Origin: Megaustenia siamemsis
Taxonomy: Eukaryota; Mollusca; Gastropoda; Stylommatophora; Ariophantidae
Direction: 5' to 3'
Assembly: GCA_032433765.1 (NCBI GenBank)
Contig: JAVIAB010000047.1
Coordinates: 11,171,387 to 11,235,386 of the forward strand
Length of the DNA: 64,000 nt
Every line of letters begins with the position of its first letter. Position 1 is the first letter of the stretch. The notes beneath the pieces are model-generated. The model made no database searches. It was not told the DNA's origin and saw only the letters and a program-made list of their open reading frames with translations. This document shows positions 31,591 to 43,504 of this stretch, one piece after another. A program made the position numbers and the translations under genes.

Positions 31591-33045
31591 ATGGCTAGAC
31601 ACTGGGCCTCACTACTCAGAGACTTTGGGAGGGCAGAGTCATGATTAAATCAAGAATCTAAAGAGAAGATGTTAGATGGCTAGACACTGGGCCTCACTAC
31701 TCAGAGACTTTGGGAGGGCAGAGTCATGATTAAATCAAGAATCTAAAGAGAAGATGTTAGATGGCTAGACACTGGGCCTCACTACTCAGAGACTTTGGGA
31801 GGGCAGAGGCATGATTAAATCAAGAATCTAAAGAGAAGATGTTAGATGGCTAGTCACTGGGCCTCACTACTCAGAGACTTTGGGAGGGCAGAGTCATGAT
31901 TAAATCAAGAATCTAAAGAGAAGATGTTAGATGGCTAGACACTGGGCCTCACTACTCAGAGACTTTGGGAGGGCAGAGGCATGATTAAATCAAGAATCTA
32001 AAGAGAAGATGTTAGATGGCTAGACACTGGGCCTCACTACTCAGAGACTTTGGGAGGGCAGAGTCATGATTAAATCAAGAATCTAAAGAGAAGATGTTAG
32101 ATGGCTAGACACTGGGCCTCACTACTCAGAGACTTTGGGAGGGCAGAGTCATGATTAAATCAAGAATCTAAAGAGAAGATGTTAGATGGCTAGACACTGG
32201 GCCTCACTACTCAGAGACTTTGGGAGGGCAGAGGCATGATTAAATCAAGAATCTAAAGAGAAGATGTTAGATGGCTAGACACTGGGCCTCACTACTCAGA
32301 GACTTTGGGAGGGCAGAGTCATGATTAAATCAAGAATCTAAAGAGAAGATGTTAGATGGCTAGACACTGGGCCTCACTACTCAGAGACTTTGGGGGGGGG
32401 GGGGGGGGGGGGGGCAGAGTCATGATTAAATCAAGAATCTAAAGAGAAGATGTTAGATGGCTAGACACTGGGCCTCACTACTCAGAGACTTTGGGATGGC
32501 AGAGTCATGATAAATCAAGAATCTAAAGAGAAGATGTTAGATGGCTAGACACTGGGCCTCACTACTCAGAGACTTTGGGATGGCAGAGTCATGATAAATC
32601 AAGAATCTAAAGAGAAGATGTTAGATGGCTAGACACTGGGCCTCACTACTCAGAGACTTTGGGATGGCAGAGTCATGATAAATCAAGAATCTAAAGAGAA
32701 GATGTTAGATGGCTAGACACTGGGCCTCACTACTCAGAGACTTTGGGAGGGCAGAGTCATGATAAATCAAGAATCTAAAGAGAAGATGTTAGATGGCTAG
32801 ACACTGGGCCTCACTACTCAGAGACTTTGGGAGGGCAGAGTCATGATTAAATCAAGAATCTAAAGAGAAGATGTTAGATGGCTAGACACTGGGCGTCACT
32901 ACTCAGAGACTTTGGGAGGGCAGAGTCATGATTAAATCAAGAATCTAAAGAGAAGATGTTAGATGGCTAGACACTGGGCCTCACTACTCAGAGACTTTGA
33001 AAGGGGCAGAGTCATGATTAAATCATGAAACTGAAGAGAAAATAT
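31591..33045. repeat. 85-bp satellite, about 17 copies, derived from a SINE tail
   Basis: 'atggctagacactgggcctc' recurs every 85 bp (31591, 31676, 31761 and so on), followed by 'cagagactttgggagggcag' and 'gattaaatcaagaatctaaa'. The unit matches the inverse of the S3 SINE 3' region at 37300-37370 ('ggtagtgaggcccgttgcct'). An S3 head follows at 33046-33125. Confidence 0.93.
32392..32414 (+). repeat. 23-base poly-G run inside one satellite unit
   Basis: One 85-bp unit has a run of 23 G in place of the usual 'gggagg'. It could be true slippage or an assembly or sequencing artefact, and could form a G-quadruplex. Confidence 0.9.
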
Positions 33046-33125
33046 GTACCTGTGGCAGGATTTGAACCCAGGTATTTCTTGTCTATAGAACAATGTCTTA
33101 CATCTCTAGGACTCCCAGTCTCACA
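33046..33125 (-). mobile_element. tRNA-derived SINE head, family S3
   Basis: On the minus strand, 'gagatgtaagacattgttct' and 'acctgggttcaaatcctgcc' (box B) precede the satellite-type tail. This places the 85-bp units as the amplified 3' part of this SINE. Confidence 0.6.
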
Positions 33126-33339
33126 GTGAAAGAAATGATAAGTAAAAGATGATGGAGATGTACAGGATACACATTTTTAAAGTCAATTATGAACATTACT
33201 AAACAAGCCCCTACCCGGAACTCACAAATAAAGTGAAACAGGGAAGACCTAGAAAAGCATAGAGATAAAACTTTGAGACAGAAATCACACAAAGGACAAA
33301 AAGGTTTGGAGAGCTCTTGTTGATAACTTATGCCTTAAT

Positions 33340-35330
33340 CATCATCATGTGCCATACCGGTTGATGTAGGCGATCATGTTCTTCCACAATCTTCTATCTA
33401 CAGTGCATCATATCAGTTCTGTTGTTGGCTGTTTTCCATGCCATGACACCAAGCTATCCAGTATTTTCTCTCTTTGTCATCAGCAATCTCTCTTTACTTT
33501 TATTTTGCCAGTTGTAACCAAGTATTCCAGCTTTCATTTTCTCATGATGTGCCCGAAAAATGTTTCTTTCTGATGTTTTTAGGATTTCTCTTTTTGCGTT
33601 GGCCTCTTTGAGAATTTCCTCATTGGTCGTTTTAGCTGTCCAGGGAACTTTCAACATTCTTCTGAGAAATCCCATCTCTGTGGCCTCTAACCGTCTTTTT
33701 ATTTGTTTGTCTACTGTCCATGATTCGCTTCCATATGTCAGAATTGGTTCTATTTAGCACTGATGAACTCTCTTTCTCACTTCTATTGACATAGATTTAT
33801 TGCATAAGATATTTTTCATTTTCTGAAATGCTATTTTGGCCTGAGCTAATCTGCTTTTTATTTCTGTGGTGCATCTCCCATCTGATGTTATTATTGTGCC
33901 ATTTGACACGTTGCACTTGTTTCAGATTTGTTCTGTTCATTTTTATGCTGCATGCTGGTGATGATTGTTTCTTTGATATGACTATTACTTCTGTTTTCTT
34001 ACTATTCAGACTGAGACCTTTTTGTTGCTTTCTTTTACTATTATGTCTATCATTTCTTGTAGTTCGTTCTCTGTCTCTGCTATTAAGACTGTGTCATCCG
34101 CATATCACAAATTATTTATGTTGTGACAGTTGACTTCAATTCCTTTTTTGTCTACTATTGATCTCATAATATGCTCGCTGTCAAGTGAAAACAAATCCGG
34201 CGACAGAACACAGCCTTGTCTGACTCCTTGTTTTATATATTGGAATTGTCCTGTTTGGTTGCTAATTCGTATAGCTGCTGTCTGTTGCCAGTACATGTTT
34301 TTTATGATTCGCAGATCCTTGCCATCAATGTTTTATTTTTCCAGCATATTGATTATTTCCACATGCTTTACTTTGTCAAATGCTTTTGTGTAGTCTATAA
34401 AGCACATATATAGATCTTTCTTTACCTCTATAGATCTTTCTATCAATATTCTTAAGATGTATGTTGCATTATTGGTGCCCTTTCCTTCCACAAACCCACA
34501 TTGTTCCTCACTTATTTCTGGTTTTATTTTGTTCCTTACACATCTCATGATGATTCTTAGCAATCTTTTAGTCATATGGCTCATGAGACTAATAGTGCGA
34601 TGGTCTTCACAATCAGGGGCTCCTGACTTCTTCGGTATGGCTACAAAGATAGATTTTAGTACATCTTTGGGTATGTGTCCAGTGTTATATATGTCATTGA
34701 GTAGTTTTGTTATGACTTTTACTCCCAGCTCTCCTAATGCATTTATCTCTTCGATTGTTATATTGTTAGGACCTGGAGCTTTGTCTCTTTTCATGTGTTG
34801 AATTGCCTCCTCCACTTCACTCTGCATTATTGGTGGTCCTGTGTCTTTCTTTGAGTTGTTTAGCTCTGGTCTTTCATCATCATCATCATAGAGTTGACTG
34901 ATATACTCTGTCCATCTTTCCATTGTTTTCTCCTGTCCCAGTATTATATTTTCTTTCTTCAATTTCACACATCCTGAAACTTTGACTTCTTTTCTTCCTG
35001 TGAATTCATTTAATTGATTGCGCATAAATTTTGAGTCTTTCTTTTGCTGTTTTTCCATTTCTTCACATTTATGCTTTAACCATCCTTCCTTTTGCTTCTC
35101 TGCGTTTGTTCTGGACCTCTTTGTGCAATATTTTGTATGTCCATTCTTCTTTCTTATGTTTTCGTCTTCTGTCCATTAGTTCTAATATTTCTTCTGTCAT
35201 CCATTTCTTTTTGTTGATTCTTTTAGTCACTGGTGGTACTCCTTTTGATGTTTGTTGAATCGATTGTTTGAGCATTTTCCACTGTTCCTCAATGTCCTGT
35301 ATTTTCTCAATAGACATATATATTAGGTAC
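33340..35330 (-). pseudogene. LINE reverse transcriptase, family A, longest copy (5'-truncated)
   Basis: Read on the minus strand it runs from the linker before the RT ('TKRINKKKWMTEEILELMDR') through 'AIQHMKRDKAPGPNNITIEE', '[13 protein letters not shown]', '[14 protein letters not shown]' and the intact catalytic 'YADDTVLIA', to the C-terminal 'GFLRRMLKVPWTAKTTNEEI'. A TGA directly precedes YADD and other breaks occur. The endonuclease domain is missing at the right edge. It is the most complete RT in the window and the reference for family A copies at 9580, 60740 and 62455. The 3' end is 'cataccggttgatgtaggcg'. Confidence 0.88.
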
Positions 35331-35751
35331 CAAAGTGAAGGGAAAAGGGCACAGTTTCATAATCAGAAACAATATTTTGTAACCAAATATTTTGAAGAAA
35401 AAAAAATTGAAGTATAAGAATTTAAGCAATTAAGAATCACAAGTTTTTGGGAAACAATTTTTTTAATATAAAAATTGGTTCTCACCTACCCAAAGTGGGT
35501 GTACATTTTAATCTGACAGTGTTGGAAATGAGTTTTCATGTAAATATATCCACTTGTGAACAAATTAGGGAAGTTTCACTATCCTATGAAAACTAGTTTG
35601 CACTATACACACAATTCTTCATGGTATGTCATTTTTATGTGACATTTTTTATGTAGGGAGGTGTGGCAGTCAACTAAATATATTACACGGGTAAATAGAT
35701 TACATTTAAAGTTTATGTACAATATATGCCGCAGCATTTTAATTAATTTAT

Positions 35752-36042
35752 TTACAAGTCTGAATCAAATGTGGCCTTTGTGTGCCACAGTTTGAAACAG
35801 TGTTTTGGATGTAGATGCAGCCTATCATCACATCCTTCACACAAAAAATTAGTCCGTCTTGGGGCACTATGTTTGCTACAAACCTTACATCTGCGATCCT
35901 TGCTACAGAGCTACTAAAACTAACATCATTGAGATCACTATCACATTCAAAGTTCTCATAACATAATTCTCTAGCTTTTTCTGCTGTTAATAATAATTTG
36001 CGTTTAGAAGCAAACGATACTTCACTGCTGCTAGCCATTTTT
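35752..36042 (-). pseudogene. piggyBac-type transposase with a large internal deletion
   Basis: The minus strand starts 'MASSSEVSFASKRKLLLTAE' and continues with an acidic N-terminal segment ('FECDSDLNDVSF'). It then passes, in another frame, directly into the C-terminal cysteine-rich domain 'RCKVCSKHSAPRRTNFLCEG' followed by 'CDDRLHLHPKHCFKLWH' and a stop. The Cys/His spacing (CxxC, CxxC, HxxxxC) is that of piggyBac family ends. The whole DDD catalytic core, about 450 residues in the family, is missing, so this is a non-autonomous derivative. Its terminal repeats were not confidently located. Confidence 0.7.
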
Positions 36043-36559
36043 CACTTATAAACACAAATCAGCTGATTGGAGACTTTAGAAAACAGCACAAATTTTGATG
36101 ATTTTGTAAACAAATTAAACCCACGTTGAACAGTCGAGGCGTGTCTAAAGACAGGAAATGCTATTAGAGTTAAATCCCTTGCGGAAGTGGTAGCTTAAAA
36201 TGTGTAGTATTTGCTATAAGGAAACAAAATGAAAGTAACCATGCCAGCGTTCGCTTGGCAAAATGTAAGTAAGAAAGTAAGTCTATGACAGCGTTCCCAC
36301 AGCATTAGGAGTTAATAGAGGATTTTTAAAAAAGGAGGACTTCCGTTCAATATGGCTAATAGGTGGCAGAAACCATTGAGGCTCTGTCTGAAAAGTGTTC
36401 CTTGTTGCAGTGTCCTCATATTTCATGTCCATCTTCTAGCCAGAGCTACTGAGTTTAGTGCTCTGTGCACACCGTGAGCTGTGTTTTTCATCAGGATTGT
36501 ATTTTGATATTCCGATTGCTTACAATGAATGATGATATTGTATGACGAAGGACAGCTCA

Positions 36560-36760
36560 GCTGCATTCACTTGGTGCAGCTTGGCCTTATGTCTTTTGGC
36601 GTGTGCTGTAGCTGCTATGATGGGGACTGCAGCTACCTTTCTTTGTTTGGATCCTTCAATGAGATGAATTTTAATTTGGATGATTCCACTGGCACAGGCG
36701 GTTGAGCAATTATGGATTTTAATCTGTTTGCAGTGATACCGGGGCCTTCAACAAACCATA
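36560..36760 (-). mobile_element. Unclassified repeat, degenerate partner of 61790-61995
   Basis: The inverse strand matches 61800-61990 over about 190 bp ('ccgcctgtgccagtggaatc', 'ccccatcatagcagctacag', 'cgccaaaagacataaggc'). Frameshifts break the short frame that is intact in the other copy. Confidence 0.7.
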
Positions 36761-36894
36761 TCCATAAAAAAAGAAGAAAGAAAAAAATAATTATCCATGA
36801 AAACAGCAGACATCACATCGAGCACCACGCAGGAGACACAACAGAGCACTGACTTACTCCATTTTCTCTTTTATACTGAAAGGCAACAAAGGCC

Positions 36895-37155
36895 TAGTCA
36901 TCATCAAGTAATGCTGCTGGCGTAGGTGATCATGTCTCTCCACAACTTTCGATCTTGACAGTTATTTATCATTTCCGTTGTTGACCTTCTGCCAAGCCAT
37001 TCTCTTAAGCTGTCTGATATCTTTTCTCAATGCTTCCCTCTATCTCTTTGTCCCTCAATTTTTCCAGTTGTTACAATATATTCCAGTTGTTCTCTTTTTA
37101 TTACGTGGCCAAAAAATGATGATTGTTTCTTCCTAATATTGGAAATTAGCTCTCT
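36895..37155 (-). pseudogene. LINE 3' fragment, family B
   Basis: 'tggcgtaggtgatcatgtct' at its start and 'ggccaaaaaatgatgattgt' near its end match other B copies. About 260 bp survive. Confidence 0.78.
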
Positions 37156-37189
37156 TTTTAAAGGCCAACTAGAAATTTTTTAAATTACA

Positions 37190-37375
37190 AAGCAAAGGGG
37201 CTGTGTGGTCTTGAGGTAAGATTCAGCATCTGGACAAAAATGTCCTGGGTTTGACTACTACCACAGGCGGCGGTGGGAGTAAGCAAAAAATAGAATCTGT
37301 GGTTTCTTAATGACTTTACCCTGCCATTGTCTCTGGGGTAGTGAGGCCCGTTGCCTAGCCCTCTCAGATAATAAC
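37190..37375 (+). mobile_element. tRNA-derived SINE, family S3
   Basis: The head 'ggggctgtgtggtcttgagg' with box-B-like 'cctgggtttgactactacca' is followed by the 3' region 'ggggtagtgaggcccgttgc', of which the 85-bp satellite is an inverse relative. Confidence 0.65.
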
Positions 37376-37424
37376 AACAACAAAAATTCTGTATGCATTC
37401 TGTTCCTAATTTACAATACTGTAG

Positions 37425-37790
37425 TAAAACTAACTGCATTAAAACACAAGTTCTTCCAAATTTGACATTTGGCCGTGGGTCAAACATTACCCTGCTCCAT
37501 GTACCTTCCTAATTACTACTTCCGGTGACCCCTGAGTGTTGACGTACGCACACGCGCGCGCACACACAAAATTTCAAGAAATTTGTCTTTTTCCCTTTTT
37601 TTGTGGTGACCAGAGAAATTTCCTCGATTATCGGCAGACATCAAACAACCCTTTGTGACTCTGGAAACACAGCAAAAAATGCTATGAGGTAGCCGAACAT
37701 ATTGACAGACATTCGGCGAATTCAACTATTTTTAGAGCACTTAATGTTACATTTAAGTGGTAGTAATTTTTACTACGGTATTGTAAATGA
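37425..37790. mobile_element. MITE family P copy
   Basis: 'atactgtagtaaaactaact' on the left and 'tagtaatttttactacggta' on the right are inverted relatives. The interior 'ccatgtaccttcctaattac' and 'acaaccctttgtgactctgg' match 16746-17330. It includes a (CA/CG)n tract at 37545-37568. Confidence 0.55.
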
Positions 37791-38058
37791 GAGAGTTACA
37801 GATAAGTATTGTAATTATGTGGGAGAGTTACAGATAGGCATCGTAATTCAGACTTAAAGAATCCTTGGCAGTTGGAAATCGAAAAGGGCAGGCCAAAAAT
37901 GGTCACTATCCAGGTAAAATTAAAAGGAAAAAATCTACCCAAAATGTTAAAACTCTCAACAATAAAAATGAAAGCATCTCTGAAGTTGGAGAATATCAGC
38001 TAGTGAAAGCATATAAACAACAACAAAAACTTAAAAAAAACAACCAGAGGTAGCTCAC

Positions 38059-39205
38059 CCTTGCTGCACATCTGTTCAATGATTCCCTCATAATCTGTAC
38101 AGTAGATGGGAAAGCTAGCAAAGTCAACCAGCAGTTTGCAAGCCTGTTTGTAAGCTTGTGTCACCTCTTCCATTGGATCGTCAATACGATGTTTCTCTGA
38201 AGGATCAAAAGAATCCTTGGTGCCAGGTTGTGGTGTAACAGCTGTGATTTTCCTCATACACATAATGCAAAACTCTGCTGATTTCAGAATTCTCAGCTGA
38301 GAGAACCGATGGAAGAACTGTTGGAAACTTTGAACACAAAGCTGCATAAGGCTGAGATGTCCTGACATCAGTCGAGCATTGTTGTTGGCGGCAGAAGAAA
38401 TTCCTGCATTGCTGCTGGCAGATGTTTTTCTTTTTGCGTTTTGATGCGAATGTGACATTTTCTGAACTTGTTCTCCAGAGTTATTGCTGACTTCAGGTTT
38501 CTCAAACACAGAACTGACAGTGCTACCCTCTACACCACTGTCCGAAGACTCTATAGCTTTGTTAACATCTATACCCGATATGGGAGTGGACACTTTACTG
38601 TCAGATTTAACAGTGTTTAAAGTACTCTCACTTGCATGTCCTTTGTCCTGCAGGACACAGTCATCATCAGCAGTACATGCACTTCCTGAAGGAGTGCTGA
38701 CTCCATTTATTACATTGTTCTGTAGTGAAGCATCTTCTTGAAGAATTTCTAGCTTTAGCTTAGCACGTTCATTTCCTGGAATTGTTGAATCTAAATTGGA
38801 ATCAGTTTGTAAACTTACAGTTTCCACACTTTGGGAATCTCCTGCTCCATTTATTGTATTACTAATCAGAGACTTTGTAGATTCTACTGCACTTTTACCA
38901 TCAAAACTCTCCTTCTCTGATGCCCCAGCAACTCTTTGATGTTTAATTTGGTCTGAATTGTTTGGAAAGTCAGAGTTACTGAAAATACTACAGTTGTCTC
39001 CTGTATCTACTGTGTCCAAGGAATGTGAGCGGTTAAGCCCTTGGCCTGCCATGGAGGGTTGGACACGAGACAGCAGCTTTGAGCAGAGCTTCAAGGTGAT
39101 GGTCACTTCAGCCTCTGTGACATCTTCACACGCTGAGGTTAGAGAGGATATAATCTGTCTCAGGAGGTCAGGTAGATGTTCTGTTGTTGTCTCTGGGTAA
39201 ACATC
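38059..39205 (-). CDS. DOP1: DOP1 exon 6
   Basis: Residues 490-872, 1147 nt, phase 0 to 1. The acceptor 'tctttctgccag' precedes GATGTTTACCC. The conserved start 'DVYPETTTEHLPDLLRQII' and 'TLKLCSKLLSRVQP' gives way to a Ser/Thr/Asn-rich linker of about 240 residues ('SGVEGSTVSSVFEKPEVSNN'). Conserved helices follow: 'LMQLCVQSFQQFFHRFSQL', 'EVTQAYKQACKLLVDFASF' and 'YEGIIEQMCSKG'. The donor is CAAGG|gtgagc. The exon is about 1.1 kb, one of two long linker exons together with exon 11. Confidence 0.94.
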
Positions 39206-39439
39206 CTGGCAGAAAGATTTTGTGATCAAGATTATTATGATTGATTTCTTATATACAACAATCCTATATACAACAAACTATAGTCTAATTAACTCTGATT
39301 AGATGTTATATGGAGTCTTGGTTAAAACAAAAATGCTGTTGATTGCAAATAACTTGCAAGGAATTCATACAAAGTTGGAGACTGGAGACTAAAATAATAA
39401 ATATTTTAAATTATAACTTTCAATTACTTTGTTTGTTTG

Positions 39440-39740
39440 TTAGGACCATCATCCCTGCACACCGGACAAACTCATAGGTGCTCTGATATCCCCCTCAAGA
39501 ATCTGGAGAAAATCTTTGGGGAATCCTGGCCCACAAGCACAAGCTCCGTAGCACTGCCTGGGATCAACGGTTTGGGTAGTTTTTTGCTGACATTTTAGCC
39601 CAGGCAGTGGCCATATTTATGGCCTACACTTTTCACATTTATCTGCCAAGGGATCTTTAATGGTCGCGGGTGCACACAGGACATCCTGTTTATTGCCATT
39701 ATTCAAGGGGGTTAGACATCAGATCTCACTGTAACACTAG
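39440..39740 (+). mobile_element. Dispersed repeat (family E head joined to the 5090/57880-type repeat)
   Basis: 'cgaccatcatccctgcacac'-like start and 'tcataggtgctctgatatcc' resemble family E. 'cccaggcagtggccatattt', 'acaggacatcctgtttattg' and 'gttagacatcagatctcact' match 57880-58040 and 5320-5390. Confidence 0.5.
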
Positions 39741-40925
39741 ATGTTTTTTTCCCCATCTGTTCCAATTAATGTTCTGTAAATTCCTTTGTTCGATTCTGCA
39801 ACTGACTTCTAAGAGTGTACTGTTTGCCCATTTCACTGCCTCGGTGAATTGACTGATCGATGGACTGACTGTCAGCCCACTGACGGGACTTGCTTTGACT
39901 GGACTCGTGACTTGTTTACTGACTGACTGACTGACCCGTACTTGAACGGAGCCTGCAAATTATGAATGAAAAGGAAATTTGATCCGCTACTCTCGTGATC
40001 TCTTCATGTGGTGTACTTTGCGCTGTTGTATGATTGTACTTGTACTGCAGAATCTGATAACAAAGTCTTTCTCCGTGACAGTAACGTTTGTTCGTCACCA
40101 CACCATCAAACACGACAAGCAATGGTGATAATTCACTGGGCACAAAGTCCTCTCAAACATGAACATGAGTTTATTGACAGGTAATTTGCCAAGTAAAACA
40201 ATATGTAAAGCCAGCGGCTTACACTGTGCTCGGCTGTTCACACAAACAAAATGTACATTAGGCACCTCTTCACTGCAGTCGTGCCTCAATCAATTTTCAC
40301 ACTCAATCCCTCTAAACACTGAAACCCTCTTAGTCTGTAACCCAAACTATGTTCCTATATTAAGCACAAACTGTCACGTCATTAAACCCGAGACTTACTT
40401 CTACAATAGTATAACTCTTAGTCACTCTTTGGGCTCCATGAGCCATTGGCCTACCGCCTAATCTACTGGGGTCTACAGCAATTGCCTTGCAGGCCATCCC
40501 CCGTGAGAATCTGTGTGAAAATCTTGTCACTATCTAAAACTTAAACTCTACAAGCAAAACTGAAACTGTCGAACTCTTCTCTCGAACATGACTAACACTA
40601 ACTCTATGGAGGTTGGTAAGCCATTACAGGCTACTGCCTCCCGACGACACTGCTCTCAGGCCGTCCGCATGTGTGAATACTACTTGTTTAACCTTGTACA
40701 TCGACTACATCTTTCATCTCCAGCCAATCACAAATTCCCTTACATACTCTCCCTGTTTCTAATTGTACCTTTTCAACAGTCATGGAATTTTGTTATTCTG
40801 TCTGAACTAATCAAGTGTCCAGGTGCAAGCGCCCCCCCCCCCCCCCATCACTCACTCACCTCAGTGTTACACATTTTCACCTCCACTGTTACATCACTAC
40901 CAAAGAGATCAGGGGAAGGTAACAT
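39741..40925. other. Intron 5 sequence, unassigned, with a 15-base poly-C run
   Basis: Less AT-rich than its surroundings. Contains (tgac)n at 39915-39935 and a run of 15 C at 40832-40846. No coding motif was found on either strand. It may be an unrecognised element, for example an LTR, but I saw no matching second copy. Confidence 0.4.
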
Positions 40926-40959
40926 CACAAAGAAACCACAGATTAATTTTTAATATTTT

Positions 40960-41055
40960 TGAGAAACCACCACTGCTTCTGGTGGGCTTTGAACTAGGGT
41001 GATTTATGTTCTGAGGCCACTGAAGCACCTCTAGACCATCCAGCCCCCTACTTAT
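40960..41055 (-). mobile_element. SINE S3-like head
   Basis: The inverse strand reads 'ggtctagaggtgcttcagtg' and 'accctagttcaaagccca', a diverged tRNA-like head with box B. Confidence 0.4.
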
Positions 41056-41279
41056 TACTAACAGTTTTTTCTGTACATATTATTTTGTTCACATCTATCA
41101 TAGACACAGAAGACATTTGCATGTGTCCACATGTTTTTGTGTCCCATTTTAACTGCAACCAAAGCTAGATTAACAGTTCTTTCAGTGGAGAAATAGAATC
41201 TAGTTGAGATTGCTTGGAAACCCATCAATAACTTTATTATTGGATTCATAACAATATAAAAACTGCATGTTTGCTATGT

Positions 41280-42480
41280 TTTTTCATCATCATCATCATC
41301 GAGTACCGGGCCTGCTGGCGTAGGTGATCATGTCTCTTTACAACTTTCGATCACAACAGTTATTTATCATTTCTGTTGTTGACCTTCTGCCAAGCCAGTG
41401 TCTAAGCTGTCTGGTGTCTTTTCTCTTTGCTTCCCTCTATCTCTTCGACCTTCAATTGTTGTTACAATATATTCCATCTGTTCTCTTCCCATTACAGGGC
41501 TAAAAAATTATGATTGTTTCATCCTATTATTGAAAATTAGCTCTCTTTTTGCTTTGACCTCTTTCAGAATGTTTTCATTACTATTCTTAGTTGTCCATGG
41601 TATTTTCAAAATTCTTCTGTAAAACCACATTTCCAGAGTAATGAAAATGTTCATCTTCATACTCATCATCATCATCATCAAGTACCGGACCTACTGGCGT
41701 AGGTGATCATGTCTCTCCACAACTTTCTGCATCTTTTCATCAAAAGCTGCTTTTGCCTGAGCCATTCTGCATCTCACCTCTTTTGTACATCTTACGTCTG
41801 AGGTTAACAAAGTTCACAAATATTTAAATTCATTTACCTGTTTTAATATTGTTCCACTTGTCTTTATTTTGCACTGAGGTGGTGTCTTTTTCTTTGTTGT
41901 TACCATTACCTCTGTCTTTTTGCTGTTAAGGCTGAGTCCTTTATTTTTGCTTTCTTTCACTATAATGTCCAACATTTGTTGTAACTCATTTTCACTCTTA
42001 GCGATTAAGACTGTATCACCAGCATACCTTAGATTATTTATATTATGACCTCCAATTGTTATTCCAGGCATGTCCCTTATAGATCTTAAAATAATCTCAC
42101 TATAAATATTAAACAAATCTGGTGACAGCACACAACCTTGCCTAACACCCTGTTTTATTTGTTGAAACATTCCCAATTGGTTTCCAGTTCTTATGGCCGC
42201 TGTTTGTTGCCAGTACATGTTCTTTATTATTGTTAGATCTTTGCTGTCTACGTTTATGCTTTCTAAAATTTTGATTATTTCTTGGTGCTTTACTTTGTCA
42301 AATGCCTTGGTGTAATCTATGAACCATAGGTATAGATCTGTTTTCACCTCTATGGCTCTTTCTACTAAAGATATTATGATATAAATGGCATTGCTTGTTC
42401 CTTTATCTCTAACAAAACCACACTGTTCATCGCTAATTTCTGGACTGATTTTGTCCAGAAGTCTTTTCATACTATTAGTT
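41280..42480 (-). pseudogene. LINE reverse transcriptase, family B, with YAGD in the active site
   Basis: Minus strand, one frame of 218 codons: '[20 protein letters not shown]', '[16 protein letters not shown]', '[19 protein letters not shown]' and '[17 protein letters not shown]'. The catalytic YADD is YAGD, which removes one metal-binding Asp, so the copy is inactive although its frame is open. The part at 41280-41720 is a second, rearranged 3' end: the tail 'ggtgatcatgtctctttaca' and again 'ggtgatcatgtctctccaca' are both present. Confidence 0.85.
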
Positions 42481-42979
42481 ACAAAAGCTAACTTGAATGT
42501 ATCTGAGCAAAAAAATATCTACTATCCACCTAAAAACATATCCACTGTCCACCCAATAACCTATCCACTGTTCACTTAATTTTCCTTTTGCCACCTGTTC
42601 CCAGTAGGTTTCACTATGGTAACAGGTGATCACCGAGCATAGTTCTTGCTGATCTGATAATAATTCTAACTCACTTGGTTCAGTGCTCTCTGTCTGGATG
42701 CCTATTTTTCCCTGACCAAGTTCAGGTATTCATCTCTTTTACAGTTGCATCAACTGAAGTGTGTGCTTTGAATCCTGGTGCTCAACATTGATAGCAAGTC
42801 CATGTACCAGTCATAACCTACAAGGATGATGTCACCGGCCCAAATTTAGCTTTGAAAGCCAGGACAGCTGTGTCAGCCTTGAGAGGATATCTACAGCTTG
42901 CAAAGGAAAACCCTGGGCAGTAATGCCACACTAATAGGGCTGAGAGCAGGCTTATCTCTAAAGATGGTTGTGGTACCAG

Positions 42980-43460
42980 ATCATCATCATCATCATGTCC
43001 CGGGCCTACTGGCGTATGTGATCATGTCTCTCCACAACTTTCGATCTCGACAGTTATTTATCATTTCTGTTGTTGACCTTCTGCCAGAGCCATTCTCTTA
43101 AGCTGTCTGGTAATTTTTCTCTTTGCTTCCCTCTATCTCTTCGTCCCTCAATTTTTCCAGTTGTTACAATATATTCCAGTTGTTCTCTACTCATTACATG
43201 GCCAAAAAATGATGATTGTTTCTTCCTAATATTGGAAATTAGCTCTCTTTTTGCTTTGGCCTCTTTCAGAACGTTTTCATTACTCTTCTTAGCTGTCCAT
43301 GGTATTCTCAACATTCTTCTGTAAAACCACATTTCTACAGACTCCAGTGATTTTCTTGTCTGTTGTCCTATTGTCCATGATTCACATCCATATGTTAAGA
43401 CTGGCTCTACATAAAATTTAAGAAATCTTTTTTTTTTGTTTCTATTTGTCAAAAATGGTA
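42980..43460 (-). pseudogene. LINE 3' coding fragment, family B
   Basis: Minus-strand frame of 132 codons: 'KFYVEPVLTYGCESWTIGQQ', 'MWFYRRMLRIPWTAKKSNEN', 'RKKQSSFFGHVMSREQLEY' and 'GRRDRGKQREKLPDSLREWL'. It is well preserved, with the (CAT)n tail at 42981-42996. Confidence 0.85.
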
Positions 43461-43504
43461 CCAGATAGTGGAGGTAAAAAAAATAGCCCTACAGGCCCTG
43501 GGAT

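Noticed and set aside
30000..33045. CRISPR-like arrays of regularly spaced repeats
   Set aside because: The units are contiguous with no unique spacers, the DNA is eukaryotic, and there are no cas genes.
36040..36180. piggyBac terminal repeat at 'attagagttaaatccc'
   Set aside because: A TTAA is present but I could not find a matching inverted end on the other side of the deleted transposase.
38484..39200. Plus-strand frames opposite DOP1 exon 6
   Set aside because: Shadow frames of the coding exon on the other strand.
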